Positions 1 through 12,400 of a stretch of DNA of 64,000 nt are shown here, piece after piece (positions within the stretch are counted from its first letter, which is position 1; every line of letters starts with the position of its first letter). The DNA lies in assembly GCA_023374045.1 (NCBI GenBank), contig CM041776.1, positions 316,498,722 through 316,562,721 of the forward strand, in the 5' to 3' direction. The position numbers and the translations under genes are program-made. The DNA is from Limonium bicolor. Taxonomy: Eukaryota > Streptophyta > Magnoliopsida > Caryophyllales > Plumbaginaceae. The notes under the pieces are model-generated. The model had not been told where the DNA came from, did not search any database, and saw only the letters and a program-made list of their open reading frames with translations.

Positions 1-423
1 ATATCAAAAACTAACATTGAAGACTATGGCTACGTTCGCTAGTCACATATCGGTAGATTAATCTATTTTACATATTTACCCACCACGTGTTACTTTATTA
101 TTGGTTAAAACTTAACTCAATGTATATGTCGATCTCTACCATAAGCTAACCACAGGCAGCTCTATCCCAACGCAGCTTTTGTTGCGTTTGCTCGCGCCGT
201 AGAACGGCCCCTATGTATATATAATATATAATTATATATATAACCGGTTAACCGCGGTTAACCACGGTATAAAAGTTACATACCGTTACCTAAACCGCAT
301 ATGTCTAATAATAACGTACCGCGGTAACGGGTTTTTTGGGCCTATCTCCCAGCATCAGGAGGCTGAGGCAGGAGTTAATACTACTAGTCTACTACTACCT
401 CCGCACTCCGTCTGCTATTTGTA
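1..423. other. Intergenic sequence, no gene seen
   Basis: No coding similarity was seen. The stretch is AT-rich. It contains an 18-base perfect palindrome GGTTAACCGCGGTTAACC at 246-263, followed by related accgcggt/ggtaac words up to about 330. This may be a remnant of a MITE, but no paired ends could be found inside the window. The last eight bases (416-423) are the target duplication of the hAT element that follows. Confidence 0.5.
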
Positions 424-1277
424 TAAGGGTGGCAATTCGGGTTAATGGGTCGGGTTGAAGCTCACCCCATACCCAACCCGATTAAAATGTATTGACCCAT
501 ACCCGACCCAATAATATTCGGGTTAGAAATTATCAACCATACCCAACCCATATAAAATGATTAAACCCATACCCGACCCGTTTAACCCAACATAATTAGG
601 CTATGCAAATTTAAAAGACCTGGAATTAATTTTTTATATGATTGCTCAAACGGAGTTACAAATGAATGAAATCATACATTCAATATGGCAGATAATCCAG
701 AGTTTTCATTATCCTCCTCTTTTTTTTTCTTTTTCCACATGTCGTGCTCAGTGACACTTAACAGAAGAAGGTGATGTGTACACGTCTGGGCCAAATATAA
801 CTGTATTTTCTCCTTCATAATATAGAATCAAAACATAGACAAAAATCGTCAGTGTACAGAGAGATAGGACCACAGTGGGAGCTGTGGAGGAGAGAGCAAC
901 ACACCGTCTTTTGACAATCCACATAACAAACACTCTTGTTTTGCTTTATAAAGAAATACGACAAAGTATTTCAATAAACAACCTCTCATAAACACAATAC
1001 ATAAGAATTTGTATTATACTAATAGTAGGTTACCACTTACTTAGTAAAATATTTATATTTTTATCTAATTATTTATTCATTATTATTTTTAATAAATAAA
1101 ATAAACGGGTCGGGTTGACTACGGGTTAGGACTTTAAACCCATACCCAACCCACAAATTTAATAGGTAACCCATACCCGACCCAATAATTAAATGGGTCA
1201 ATAATCGTGACCCAAACCCGCTATTTTCGGGTTGGGTATGGGTCGGGTTATCGGGTTGGGTAAAAATTGCCACCCTA
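424..1277. mobile_element. Non-autonomous hAT element (854 bp)
   Basis: The ends are inverted: the left end reads taagggtggcaatt and the right end reads aattgccacccta. An exact 8-bp target duplication tatttgta flanks the element at 416-423 and 1278-1285, which is the hAT signature. Both subterminal regions are dense in the words acccaacccg/cgggttgggt (about 430-600 and 1105-1262). The centre has no transposase reading frame, so the element would need transposase in trans. The same family recurs, damaged, at 8208-13808. It ends about 90 bp upstream of the glutaredoxin start codon, so it may supply part of that promoter or 5' UTR (inference). Confidence 0.85.
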
Positions 1278-1368
1278 TATTTGTAGATCCACAAAGATCC
1301 CAATTGGAGCTAGCAAAGCAACTGGACTATTGAATTCAGCGCAATTTTGTGTGTGTGTGTTGAAGAAT

Positions 1369-3030
1369 ATGGAGGGGAAAGCAACCTGCTGCATCGCGCT
1401 TTTCGTGCTCTGCATCTTCGCCGCTGTCTCACCATCTACATCATCTTCTGCAACGAAATTCGTCAAGAAAACCATCTCATCTCACCAAATCGTCATCTTC
1501 TCGAAATCATATTGCCCGTAAATTCCCCATCTTCTATTGTTATTGATTCTCTTTAATCGTCTCCTTTCCCCTGGTGGATTATAGCATTTTTATCGTCTGG
1601 TATATGCAAAGGGGCAGTAAATGGAAAAAGCGTCTGGCTTTGATCCTCACTGCTGGTTCATCAAACAGTGCACTTACATTTTTTTTGAACGTTTACGTTC
1701 CACAGGTCTTCTAAGTGGCCAGGGCGCATCTCTCCTGATGACTATTGAGTCTTCTTCGATTATATTCTGTTTGATCTAGAGTTTCCTTTTTCTTTTGAGG
1801 GAGTCGTCTTTGTAGATTCTATACTATAGAGTGAGCTGGGTTTGTCGATTGATAATATAGAATCTCCGAATCCTTGAGAAGATACTATCTAGTTTGGTTG
1901 TCTTCTCCAAGGATATGAGATGCTTATTCCATAAGAATAGGTTTGCTTGTTTAGCATGTTGCCGTTGACTTGTTCTGGTTCAGAATTTGAGACCAATAGA
2001 GGAGTATGAATAAGGTAGGTTAGGGTTGAAGCTGAAAATTATCACTTTTGTTTGCAGATTCTTTCATGCGCGCTTTGTTTTGATGTTTGTTAAGTCATAT
2101 GCTATGACTCTAAATCTAGGACGTGCTGCCCATCGCCAAGAAGAATATGAATTTTTTCCAGTTAAATGATGCTACATTGAAATGTGAAATCCCCTGAACA
2201 AGAAGATGCTTGTGATTTGTGAGCTGTCCTCGGATTTTGACCCATTTATGTTGTAATCTGAAGGTATTGCAGGAGAGCAAAAGCTGTCTTTGAAGAGTTA
2301 AACCAAGTTCCATATGTTGTTGAGCTCGATGAGAGAGGTTTGTTTTGAATTTCTGCTGTTTGAACTTGACATTATATTAAATTTCTGCTGTCTTCGAAGA
2401 GTTAAACCAAGTTCCATATGTTTTTGGCTTCTACTTTGCTACAAGTTCTTCATCATACTATAGGATTCTCCTAGGCAGGTCTGTACGCTTATATTCTTGT
2501 ATTGTGAAAAGTATGTGTCAAAACTTTAGAGTTTCCTAGTATTTTTTTTTTTTTGCAAAGATGATTAGCTTGTTTTTGTTATCCTGTCTGTGGCCAGGCA
2601 TCTTTTCATCAGCCTCGTGGTTGTGTTTAGTTTTAGTGCAAGCTACAGACTTCTAGTACCGGAATGCTATAGCATCATGTGCTTATCCAAAGTTTGATGA
2701 AGAATGAACTTCCCGGATAAGATTTTACTTTCCTCTGTTTTTTGCAGATGATGGGTCGGACATCCAGAGTGCATTGAGTGAGATTGTGCACAGGCGAACT
2801 GTTCCTCAAGTATTCATTGATGGAAAGCACATTGGTGGATCAGATGGCAAGTCCATCTGCTGTTATTGTTGTAATTTGACACTGTTTTATAAACCCTTAA
2901 AGCTAACTTTGTGTGGCTTGGTGGAATGTTGCTCACAGATACCATGGAAGCATATCAAACCGGGAAGCTGGCTAAACTTCTAGGAATTGAAGTTGAAGCA
3001 GATGCAGATTCAGATGAGGAGGATCTATGA
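1369..3030 (+). CDS. GRXC4: CPYC-type (class I) glutaredoxin, GRXC4-like, secretory
   Basis: Four exons, 1369-1517, 2264-2337, 2748-2846 and 2939-3030, give 137 residues. Glutaredoxins of this class reduce disulfides and glutathionylated proteins using glutathione. Visible features are an N-terminal hydrophobic signal sequence (residues about 6-21, [14 protein letters not shown]), FVKKTISSH, then the active site C49-P-Y-C52, with the P codon split by intron 1. The glutathione-binding TVPQVF motif is in exon 3 and GGSDD spans the exon 3/4 junction. The C-terminus is acidic (ADADSDEED). Overall wording is closest to Arabidopsis GRXC4. Intron 3 begins GCAAGT rather than GT; all other introns are GT-AG. 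The start was chosen because it places the signal peptide as in the family. Intron 2 carries a 36-bp near copy of exon 2. Length and motifs look complete and functional. Confidence 0.93.
2847..2938 (+). other. GC-AG intron 3 of the glutaredoxin gene
   Basis: The exon 3 end ...GGATCAGATG is followed by gcaagt. Using this junction joins GAT-G to AT-ACC and restores the invariant GGSDD-T motif of glutaredoxins. No in-phase GT donor nearby does so. The acceptor is ctcacag at 2932-2938. GC donors with an otherwise perfect GCAAGT context are a known minor class of U2 introns. Confidence 0.8.
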
Positions 3031-3682
3031 ATGTTTGTCTTCATGAACCTGAAAGCAATTTGCTGTCGTCATCAGTCGGAGTGACTCATTAGCTACCAGC
3101 TCAATTTTTTTTAGTCGATGAATTACTTTCAGCACTGAGAGCAGGAATACCAAGTACTCTGAATTTGTTTTTTGGTTTAATTGATGTGCTTCCTGATGGC
3201 CAAACCACTTAACTTTTCCGTTTCAAGGGAATATGGCCAAAGAGATGGAGTCTCCCTTGGATTCCAAGTTCTGTCGTTAGAGTGTAATTCTGTAAAACAG
3301 CAACAAATCTTCGGCTATGGAAACTAAGTTTGCAGACTCTATTTCCTTATTTTGCTTTATTGCCCCACATCCGTGTTCTATCACATCGTCGCTTCAAACA
3401 ATCTACGAAAACAATATTCCATGAGTTGACAGTTACGTTGCAGAAAAAAGTGAGACTTCAGTCCACTGTCCCGCAGCAAAAAAGAGGTTGCTGATAGAGA
3501 GATTGTAGCTGTAGGAGATTTGAGCAAGTGGTGGCGGGCCAGGCAGGATTGCCACGAGTAGAGTGGATTGTCTGGGAGCCTGCCTCTTGATGTGTTCGTC
3601 TTTTGCACAGGACTTTTGCTCACTTCTCCCATCTAAACAATTACTATGATTTATAGTCGACTTATACCACTCAATAGTTATA
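3031..3682. other. 3' flank of the glutaredoxin gene
   Basis: Presumed 3' UTR and intergenic sequence. No open frame with recognisable similarity was seen on either strand. The - strand frame at 3381-3632 resembles nothing I recognise. Confidence 0.5.
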
Positions 3683-3967
3683 CTCCCTCCTCTTCATATT
3701 AGTTGTCGTTATAGCTCTTTGCACAAACATTAAGAAAACATGTATTTTCTAGAGTGTCATCATGAGCAACACGTTCTTGGTTACTTGGGTACTTTTCTAT
3801 CAAGTGATCACATTCAGTGACAAAAAGAAGAGTGTAGGAGTGTGCTCGGTTATAAGGGTACGGGAGGAAGAAAAGTGGGATAGAAGAATAAGACGACGCA
3901 TATTTTGAAGAAAGCTCAAGTAGTTAGTCATAGTTAACAAACGACTAATATAAAGAATAGGAGGGAG
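3683..3967. mobile_element. Stowaway-type MITE (285 bp)
   Basis: The left end ctccctcctcttcatatta and the right end (reverse complement ctccctcctattctttata) form inverted repeats. CTCCCTCC is the hallmark of Stowaway (Tc1/mariner) MITEs. The TA target duplication is present at 3681-3682 and 3968-3969. No coding content. Confidence 0.88.
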
Positions 3968-5049
3968 TACGTGATTAACAACTACCACAACGATCCCTCA
4001 CACTACTGAGCAAGCTTACCTTGCTTTTTAAAGATGCTGCGACAAATGCATTTTTCTGTGTGGAAAACACGGATACATGGTTCTTCGTGTAAGTGCTAAC
4101 ATAATGCACGCAATGATCTGTATTTATGGAGAAACACAATCATATGGTACCAAACAACCTCAGAGGTTGCGTTCAACCTTGAAAGCAGAGATCTCGTTTC
4201 CTTTGTGACTTTGTCCATATTTACATCGAAAGGGTGAACTGGAGATGGTGAAGAAACTCTTGTTCTGGTCTTTTGGGCTGGTAACCCCTATCTTCACACA
4301 GAAAGCGGAAGAAAAATGGGGAAGAAAAATACGGAAGGTCTGATCGATCCATTTTGCACATTTACAAACAAAGGGCTACAGCTGAAATAATTCTAATCAC
4401 AAGGAAAACCCACGTAAAGGTAAATTGACAAGAATAACTCTCTCTATATATCTCCCCTTTCTTCACAGTTCAGCGTGGCTGCTGTATCTTGTATGCCTTC
4501 TACAGATCTGCAGATTTGATGCCGTGAGAGGTTACAATCAAAAAATAATTATATATATATAACAGCTATGAAGAAAATCTTATATTTATATACAGATATG
4601 AACATATATAATTCGTGCCGGGATAAAACTAAGTTGGCACCCGTATAAGCTCTTGCCAATGACCATTCAACTTTGATGAGAATATCCAGGATCTCAAAGG
4701 TCCAAGCAAGAGAGCACCACGGAAAACCATATTATTTGTAACAAAGAATGCATAGTTCAATGACATGACCACACTAACCATACACGAAATCCACCAGATA
4801 ATACCGACATACAGCACAACGTAAAAAAACTTAACAGACTGCGCAACTCTAGACCCCAACATCAGTATGCAACAGTAAACATGGGAAAACATCAGAACTC
4901 AAAACCTGCCTATCTTATTCCACCGAATCAAGCTTACATAAAAAGAAAGGGATCCACAGGATTGATTATTAGCTATCAGAGTTCTTACCTCTGAAAAGCT
5001 ACGAGTTGGGTATACTATATATGTTATAGAGCTATGAAAATTAAATCTG
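3968..5049. other. Intergenic, nothing recognised
   Basis: AT-rich, with no supported gene. Open frames such as the - strand one at 4629-4892 have no family similarity that I can name. Confidence 0.45.
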
Positions 5050-5358
5050 TTATTTGTTAACCAAAAGACTAAGAAGGAACCACGCTGTACAATGAGTCAT
5101 ACAGGGATCAGTTTGGTACCACCCCAGCATAACACGACAGTGGCGGTGATATCTAGCCTCATGCACGGGAACTAATAACTGAGCCATTGAGGGTATCTTC
5201 GCCCCTAGATGTACAGGAACAACTATGACCATAAGTAATCTATTTAGACGTTTCTTATTTAAGTTTTTTGAGATGATGCCACAATTTATGTAAAATTCTA
5301 CCACATAGGATGTTTGTCCAATATCTTTCATTTCAAATTTATTGAGAGAAACCTTCAT
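5050..5358 (-). pseudogene. Short copia reverse-transcriptase relic
   Basis: The - strand frame begins with KFEMKDIGQTSYVV. This matches the conserved copia RT segment [15 protein letters not shown], and is followed by residues vaguely like the SQK..-VL.RF stretch. Similarity is lost after about 40 residues. No LTRs were found, so this is an old fragment only. Confidence 0.45.
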
Positions 5359-7426
5359 CTTAAGTCTAATATCAGCATCATGTTCATCAGAGAGGTATGC
5401 TTTACAAGACTTGAGAGTTGTCAGTATTCTTTTTACTGCTATGGCAACAAATATGATTGTAACACAAAGAATAATAGGTCAAGAAAGTGAGATCTCCACC
5501 ACCATCACCCAATTCAGATTCCTTCAGGTAGTCATTGCCAACAGTCCAAATAGCATTGTTACTAAAGCTGATATGATTTACTTATGCAGCAAGTGCATAC
5601 CTAATATAACAAGATTACCTCTGTTTCGTTCAAATCTGAAGCAAAATAGCAATAAGCATCCATGTCCAGCATCAATAAAAACATCAAACAACTTTTTAAA
5701 GCTAGCCTCAAACAACATTAATATAATACTGAATGTTGAGTTGTGCGCAAAGCAGAATTGCAAAACAGCATCACACCAAGCATTTTACCATGAACTAGAA
5801 AAACACAAAAGAGCACTAGACAAGCTTCTTGGAGAGACGATAAAAGACATTTCACAGAAAAAAAGGAACTGTTCATTTTAAACACTGATAAACATAACAT
5901 AATGACAGCAAAAAGAACAGAAGGAAGAATGAAACTTGATGGCTTATTGAGGTATTTGGACCAATGAGATTTTGCTCTTTGCTAAAGAAAAAGTGAGCTT
6001 CAACGGTATTTCATTACAAACAGAAGGAACTGGTCAAGCAAAAGTAGTTACCTGATAAGAGGAGATTCAGCAGAGGAACAAACAAACAGAAGCATGATAC
6101 AGCTCCTTAAACCCTAATAATGACATACCACAAGAGGAACAGAAAAATAGGGATGCGGGATCTTAGCTGATGCTCACCCACAAAAAGCATCAGACTAGAT
6201 GATTCATAAATATACTAACATTGGGGGTACATATGTGATGAATTTGAAACCTTACAGCTATCTGATATCTGAACTCTATTTGGAGCATACATTTACCATT
6301 TATCTTGTACTAGTTGATAAGAAAATATCTAAATGGTACTACCTAACACTGAGGGAGGTGCCGCCACCCATAGAAAAAAAATGTGCAAGAAACATAACAC
6401 CATCCTTAAAGAAGATGGGAGCTCTTAGAGCTAAAAAAGCATCCATAACTCACACAGCTTTCAAGAATATGTCATTTCAATAGTGAAGTAATACATTTAG
6501 AATATCAAATATCCACCAAAGAGTAATAGTTCAAGTCATGAACCAAGACAATCCGCTGGTCCAATCCTCCTTCCTAGAGCAGTTCGGACACAGATCTTAC
6601 CAATGTTTGCCACCGGATATATGGATCACTTCCCCTTATTCTTATAATCTAGAGATCAGGAAGAACACTATGCTTATTTGTCTGGAAACACTTTTTGGTA
6701 CGAATAAACATAAAACAAGAAAAAACAAGAATCCAACCTCTCGCTTAAAATATCAGTAGCTTTAGCTGGGCAACAGAACCACACAAAAAAAGGGTCAATG
6801 GAAAAAACTAAGGAAAATTTCTTCGAAAGTTAAGGTCAAGTTCCTTCTACGAGAAAAGCCATTATGCTTAACATATACATACGTTCCAGTTTGATTGGAA
6901 GACGAACTAAGCATCCAACCTTTCACTTTAAGCATATAACGGAGACCTATCACAGCAAACTTCACTCACAGTATGTCATCGTAGCTGCAACTTGCATATT
7001 GCAAGTTCGGTCACACAAGAGCCTCAAACTTCTAAATCAGACACTAGTATCGATAAAACTGATGTTGGGTCATTGTTCTCAAAACCCAGTTCTAACGTTT
7101 AACTATAATCAAATTTGAGTACAAGACGTTACAGCGATTACAGGTCCATGTGTACGAAACACAGCACAAGAACCCTACAGTTGGTAATATCTGTCTGAAT
7201 ATCCAATTGCTGCCATAAAGGGAAATAATTTAAGCGCCACAACCAGCGAGCAAAAAGACTAGCCAGAGGATAGTGCAAGTATAAAAGCACCGCAAAATCC
7301 AAAAAAAAAAAAACAACTATCTTACACTTATAATTATGTCCAAGTAAGATGGGAAAGACAAAAGACAACTATAGAAGAAGCGAGGGTGATTAAGAAAGAG
7401 AAGAAAAATTTCAGATATCTAACCTT
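5359..7426. other. Gene-poor region 3' of the TMEM230-like gene
   Basis: Open frames here, including a 179-codon + strand frame at 5342-5881, show no recognisable domains and have the AT-rich composition of chance frames. Part may be the 3' UTR or downstream flank of the - strand gene that ends at 7427. Confidence 0.45.
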
Positions 7427-7919
7427 CTAAACAGGAGGAATGTTGGAGAAAGAGAAGCCTTTGTAACCCTTCCAAGCATAGTAAGCAATTCTTGTATAGT
7501 AGAAACCCGGTATGAACAATATCGCACCCAGAATCGCGAAGAACGTCCCTAAGGAAGGCGCGGAAAAAAGATCAAACTAAATGTTTCACTGAAATGAATG
7601 CATTGGTGGTGATTAAGTAACCAAGGAAAACCTTTCTCCCGAGGGAGTAAAAGGGGGCGAAGAAAAAGGGATCACGACGGAAGATCATTTAATCCCTAAC
7701 ACAGAAGTATGAGCAGTAAATCAGAATACCGTGGGCAGTGTCGCCGCCGATGTGATTGGTGGCCATGTAAATACCAAGAACGATCCCGACGACACCGAAG
7801 ACAAGGAGAGATACAGCAAGGCCAATCTCCTTGATGGGAGGCCGGTTGTTGATAGAGTAAGGAGAGTCCATCATCAGGTCTTCATCAGTGATGGAGAATG
7901 CGTGATCAACATAAGCCAT
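7427..7919 (-). CDS. TMEM230-like small membrane protein
   Basis: Exon 1 is 7919-7730 and exon 2 is 7548-7427 (TAG at 7429-7427), with a 181-bp GT-AG intron. Together they encode 103 residues. The N-terminus [17 protein letters not shown] matches plant TMEM230 homologues. Two hydrophobic segments follow: [20 protein letters not shown] (about residues 33-52) and [16 protein letters not shown] in exon 2, then a short tail ending FSFSNIPPV. The family (TMEM134/TMEM230) is an endomembrane protein implicated in vesicle trafficking in animals; the plant role is not established. An in-frame ATG lies 11 codons upstream (about 7952), but the family start MAYVDHAF was preferred. Upstream, the nested transposon cluster starts about 265 bp from the ATG. 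Confidence 0.93.
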
Positions 7920-8256
7920 TATAGTTACTGTTTCGTATCCTAAATCTTTCAACTCTCGCTGACGGTAGTTTCTTCGTCTTCCTCCTCTTCAAGCTCTCCT
8001 TTTTTGTTTCCCTTGTCAGCTGTTGTGCGGGTCCAGAAAGGAGGCCGGTCTTCTTCAGGTTCTCTGGTTAAGCAACAGAGGCGAGGTTGCAGATTTTGTG
8101 GGTTTCTCCTTTTGACAAGTCCACGCAACCAAACACTACCAAATACAAGATGCGTGCCATGCTATAAACTTATAATTTGTTGAAGGGGAAATTAGATCCC
8201 ACCAGACTACATGTGTCAATTCGGTTTAATGAGTCACGTTGAAGCTCACCCATATT

Positions 8257-8391
8257 TGTTAGTTTATTTTTCCTAAGTTACCCCTCTTATGTTCTCTTAT
8301 TAGCTATTCTGTATCCCTAAGTATATATATCTCCCCACTCTATACTCTGTAAATATTCATTCTCATTAACGTACTACAAATGAGATCATTA
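8257..8391 (+). repeat. Copia-1 5' LTR
   Basis: Starts tgttagtttatttttcc and ends gagatcatta. It contains a short aagtatatatat TATA-like run near its middle. Confidence 0.85.
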
Positions 8392-9300
8392 TGTATTATC
8401 CGACCGCAAGAGATATTTGGCTCGATCTTTGCGATCGATTCGAAGAAACTCAAGGAATACGGTTATACACATTAAGGCAAGCATCCAGAAAGATAGAACA
8501 ACAACAAAATCAAAGCATAAACCAATATTACACCCGATGGGTGAAAATCTGGAATGAGCAGCAGCAATTGGTTACCCTTCCAGCTTGTACTTGTGGATCA
8601 GCAAGAGGAATCTAGAAATTCATAGAAAATGAGAAGGTTTTTGACTTTCTCATGGGACTGGATGACTCATATGAGTCTATTCGGTCAAACATTCTCATGA
8701 TCACACCTCTTCCAACCGTAGATAAACTCTATGCTATGCTCAGACAAGAGGAGCAACATCGACAGAACAAAAGGAACAAGAAAGAGGACTCCGACACTCT
8801 TACATTTGCCGCTGCAGCAGGACCATCCAACACGAAGAAAAATTCTGGACCGAATTCTAAAATCCAGAGAGACGATGGAAAGCCAAGGGTTAGATGCTCT
8901 AAATGCAAGAAACCAGGACATTGGTATGATCAGTGCTTCTGGGTGACAAAGAAGTTTCCAGCGCACTGGAAAATCAAAGGAAAAAGGCTTATACTGTCCC
9001 TCTGGAAGATGGTGAACCAGAGAACAATGGAGATGGAGCAAACCCTAGCGATACCGTCAGCATTTCCGACTCCCAGCTGAAAGCTTTGACTGCTTATTTC
9101 AAGGGCCAAACCTCTCACGTTCCAGGGCTCACTCAAAGGCAGATCCAAGCCCTTGCCAACCAGATCGAGGCCCAAGATGATTTGGGAGCAGACCAAGACC
9201 AATCCCTTGCGCTGGTGAATCAATTTGCAGGTACGGTTTCTTCAGCCCAAACTTATAATTGTGACTGTATTTGCTGTAACAAAAGGGCTCCTTATTACCA
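8392..9300 (+). pseudogene. Copia-1 gag remnant
   Basis: The frame reads YYPTARDIWLDLCDRF, the UBN2-type retrotransposon Gag domain. A TAG interrupts at 8613-8615, the frame then continues (FLMGLDDSYESIRSNIL), and a zinc knuckle CSKCKKPGHWYDQC lies near 8900-8940. A frame change follows near 8985. Because of the stop and the shift, no complete Gag can be made. Confidence 0.8.
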
Positions 9301-9469
9301 TGATACAACACACACACATGATTGCATGTCACACAACACACACACACCATATCCAAATTAAATCTGTATGCGTATCTGCTTGATATTTTTAATATCAATG
9401 TTCACACTATCATGACTGATTCTATACATAGTTATATTAGTTGCAACATTAACAATAAGGGCATCAATC

Positions 9470-12400
9470 TTTTAGACGGAAAATGGATCATTGATTCTGG
9501 TGCCACTGATAGTGTATGTGGAAACTAGCTTTATATGAAAACAAAACTTATACTTCATGCACATATAAAGTTGTTATGCCTGACGGCCATATAGGGAACA
9601 TTGACAGAATAGGAAACGTTATGATTTCCCCAAATTTTACACTCTATAAAGTCCTACATGTTACGAGTTTCCAATTTAATTTGTTATCCGTTCGGAAACT
9701 TCTTATTCAATTAAATGCTCGCCTATTGACATATCATGATCATTGTGAATTGCATGACCTTGAGTCAAAAGCCCACGTCACACTTGGAGTAGAGACTCAA
9801 GACCTTTACATCTTGCATGATCATGCTTTAGAAAACTTCATACATGAGAGAAATAAATACCGGGCTTCTAAGACTATTACTTTTAATAGTTTGTTTTCCA
9901 ATAATGTTGTTCCTACGGATTTTATTCCATGTTTTGCTACATATAGGAACACCATCTTGTGGCATTACCGCCTAGGTCATATACCTTACCAAAACTTACC
10001 AAACTTGATATTGTTGACAATAAAAGTATACCCATGGATTTTCGTTGTGATTCATGTGATAAGGCTAGGAACCACCGCCTACCATTTCCTATCTCCAATA
10101 GTCAATGCGATGCTATATTTGATCTCATCCACTTGGATGTGTGTGGCCCCTTTAGACAACCCACACACAATGGTAGTCGATTCTTTTCATCCATCGTTGA
10201 TTACTATAGTAGAGCTCTTTGGGTCAAATTACTCACAAACAAATCCGATGCTTTCCCATTCATTAAATTCTTCATTGCTTATGTCAAGACTCAATTTGGG
10301 AAGACCATAAAAATAATCCGATCTGACAATGCAATGGAGTTAGGATCCTTGAACGAAGGGAAACTATTTTTTAACAACCTTGGCATTATACACCAAACTT
10401 CCTGTGCCCATACGCCCCAACAAAACGGGGTTATTGAATGTAAACACAGATACCTCATGGAGACAGCTCGTGCTTTACATTTTCACTCTAACATGTCTCT
10501 CTTATATTGGGGGGAATGCATTATACAAGCCACATACATAATCATCGTTCCCTGTATAGTAAAGAAACAAGGGATTATCTCCTTACGAACTACACAACAT
10601 AAACCCGATATAGAATAAATGAGTCACTAATTCGACCTTGTTTTCGGGTGTCTTGCATATGCCATGGTCCTAGGAACCAACAAAGGAAATTTTGATCCTC
10701 GATCAACACCTTGTATTCACTTAGGCATTGTAGATATACAAAAAGGTTACAAGTTTTTACGTCTTTCTGATCACAAAATCATTATATCTCGTGATGTCAT
10801 ATTTCATGAGTCTACATTCCCTTTCAAAAAGGACAATATATCCCTTGATACTCATTCTTCCATTCTACCACATGGTGACACTACACCATACTACATGGAT
10901 CAGGATCACTTACGTTACATCTTACCTGATTCCTCAGATACTTTCACATCCGACACCAACATACCACCTTCTAGCTCCCATTCTCCCAACGATCATGCAC
11001 CTTATACACATGATACACAAGACGACCGTGTTGCTACGTACGACAATGATCAGTTTCAAACACAATATGCACCTTATACGCATGACATACATACTGATCA
11101 CACACATACTTCTACGAACGATCAACACATCATCTCACAAAATGACAACAATGAAACTCTTGATACCCAAACTCTTTGACGATCTTCACGATCCCGAAAT
11201 GCTCCTTCATGCCTTCAAGATTATGTCGTTGGTTCTCATATTACTCCACCACACTTTGATCTATTTAGTGATATCCTTTATGATAGACTCAACAAAGTTC
11301 ATACCACCGATGTTATCACTAAAAGAATGATTATATCCATACTCTAACAGATCTTACACCAAATAAATCTATATATACAAATGCCATCACCAATGCTATG
11401 CACTATGACACAATTTTAAACCTACACGAACCCTCTTCATATGAAGAAGCTTCCAAGAGCCAACATTGGATAGATGCTATGAACAAAGAACTACATGCCC
11501 TTAATTCCAACAACACTTGGGAACTTACTAAACTCCCAAAACATAAAAAGGAAATCGGATGTAAATGGGTTTACAAAACCAAACTCAATGCTGATGGTTC
11601 CATTGAACGCTATAAAGCTTGTCTTGTAGCTAAAGGCTTCAGTCAATGATTTGGATCCGACTACACATAAACCTTTTCTCCCGTTGTCCATATGTCCACA
11701 CTCACTACCCTCCTTGCCATTGCAGTTAAAAAGGGATGGCATTTACATCAGCTAGATGTCAACAATGCTTTTATACATGGAGATCTCCATGAAGAAATAT
11801 ACATGCAACTCTCCCCAGGTTTAAAAACAAACTGTACTGCTACTGCATGTCGCCTTTAAAAATATTTATATGGTTTAAAACAAGTATCCCGTCAATGGTT
11901 TGCTAGACTGAGTGATCTTCTGGAGACTCTAGGGTATACCAAATCCGACGACGATCATTCTCTCTTTAGCAAACGTCAACACAATCATATTACACACCTC
12001 GCCATATATGTAGATGATATTCTCCTAGCTGGAGATGACCTTGCCGAAATGAAAAATATTAAACAGGTCTTAGATAAGGAATTCAAAATCAAAGACTTGG
12101 GAAAACTAAGCTACTTCCTTGGCATGAAATTCCTTCACACAAATTCAGGACTTGTCATATCCCAACGAAAAAATTGTAACGACCTCCTTAAGGAGTTTGA
12201 TACCCTGCATGGAAAACATTCCCCTTCTCCTTTGCCTCTTGGGGTGCAAACTACATCGAGACCAAGGGGAACTCCTTGAACAACCATATCTATATCGTAG
12301 CCTCATCGGGAAACTAAATTTTATCACTCATACAAGACCCGACATCGGTTTTACGACTCAACTTCTTAGTCAGTTCCTAAAAACACCGAGAGTTACTCAT

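Noticed and set aside
5342..5881. 179-codon + strand open frame
   Set aside because: No recognisable domain, AT-rich chance-like composition, no splice context, and it starts opposite a copia relic.
6199..6759. Two + strand open frames of 94 and 73 codons
   Set aside because: No family similarity and no adjoining exons; treated as chance frames in 3' flanking DNA.
7731..7943. 70-codon + strand frame
   Set aside because: Shadow of exon 1 of the TMEM230-like gene.
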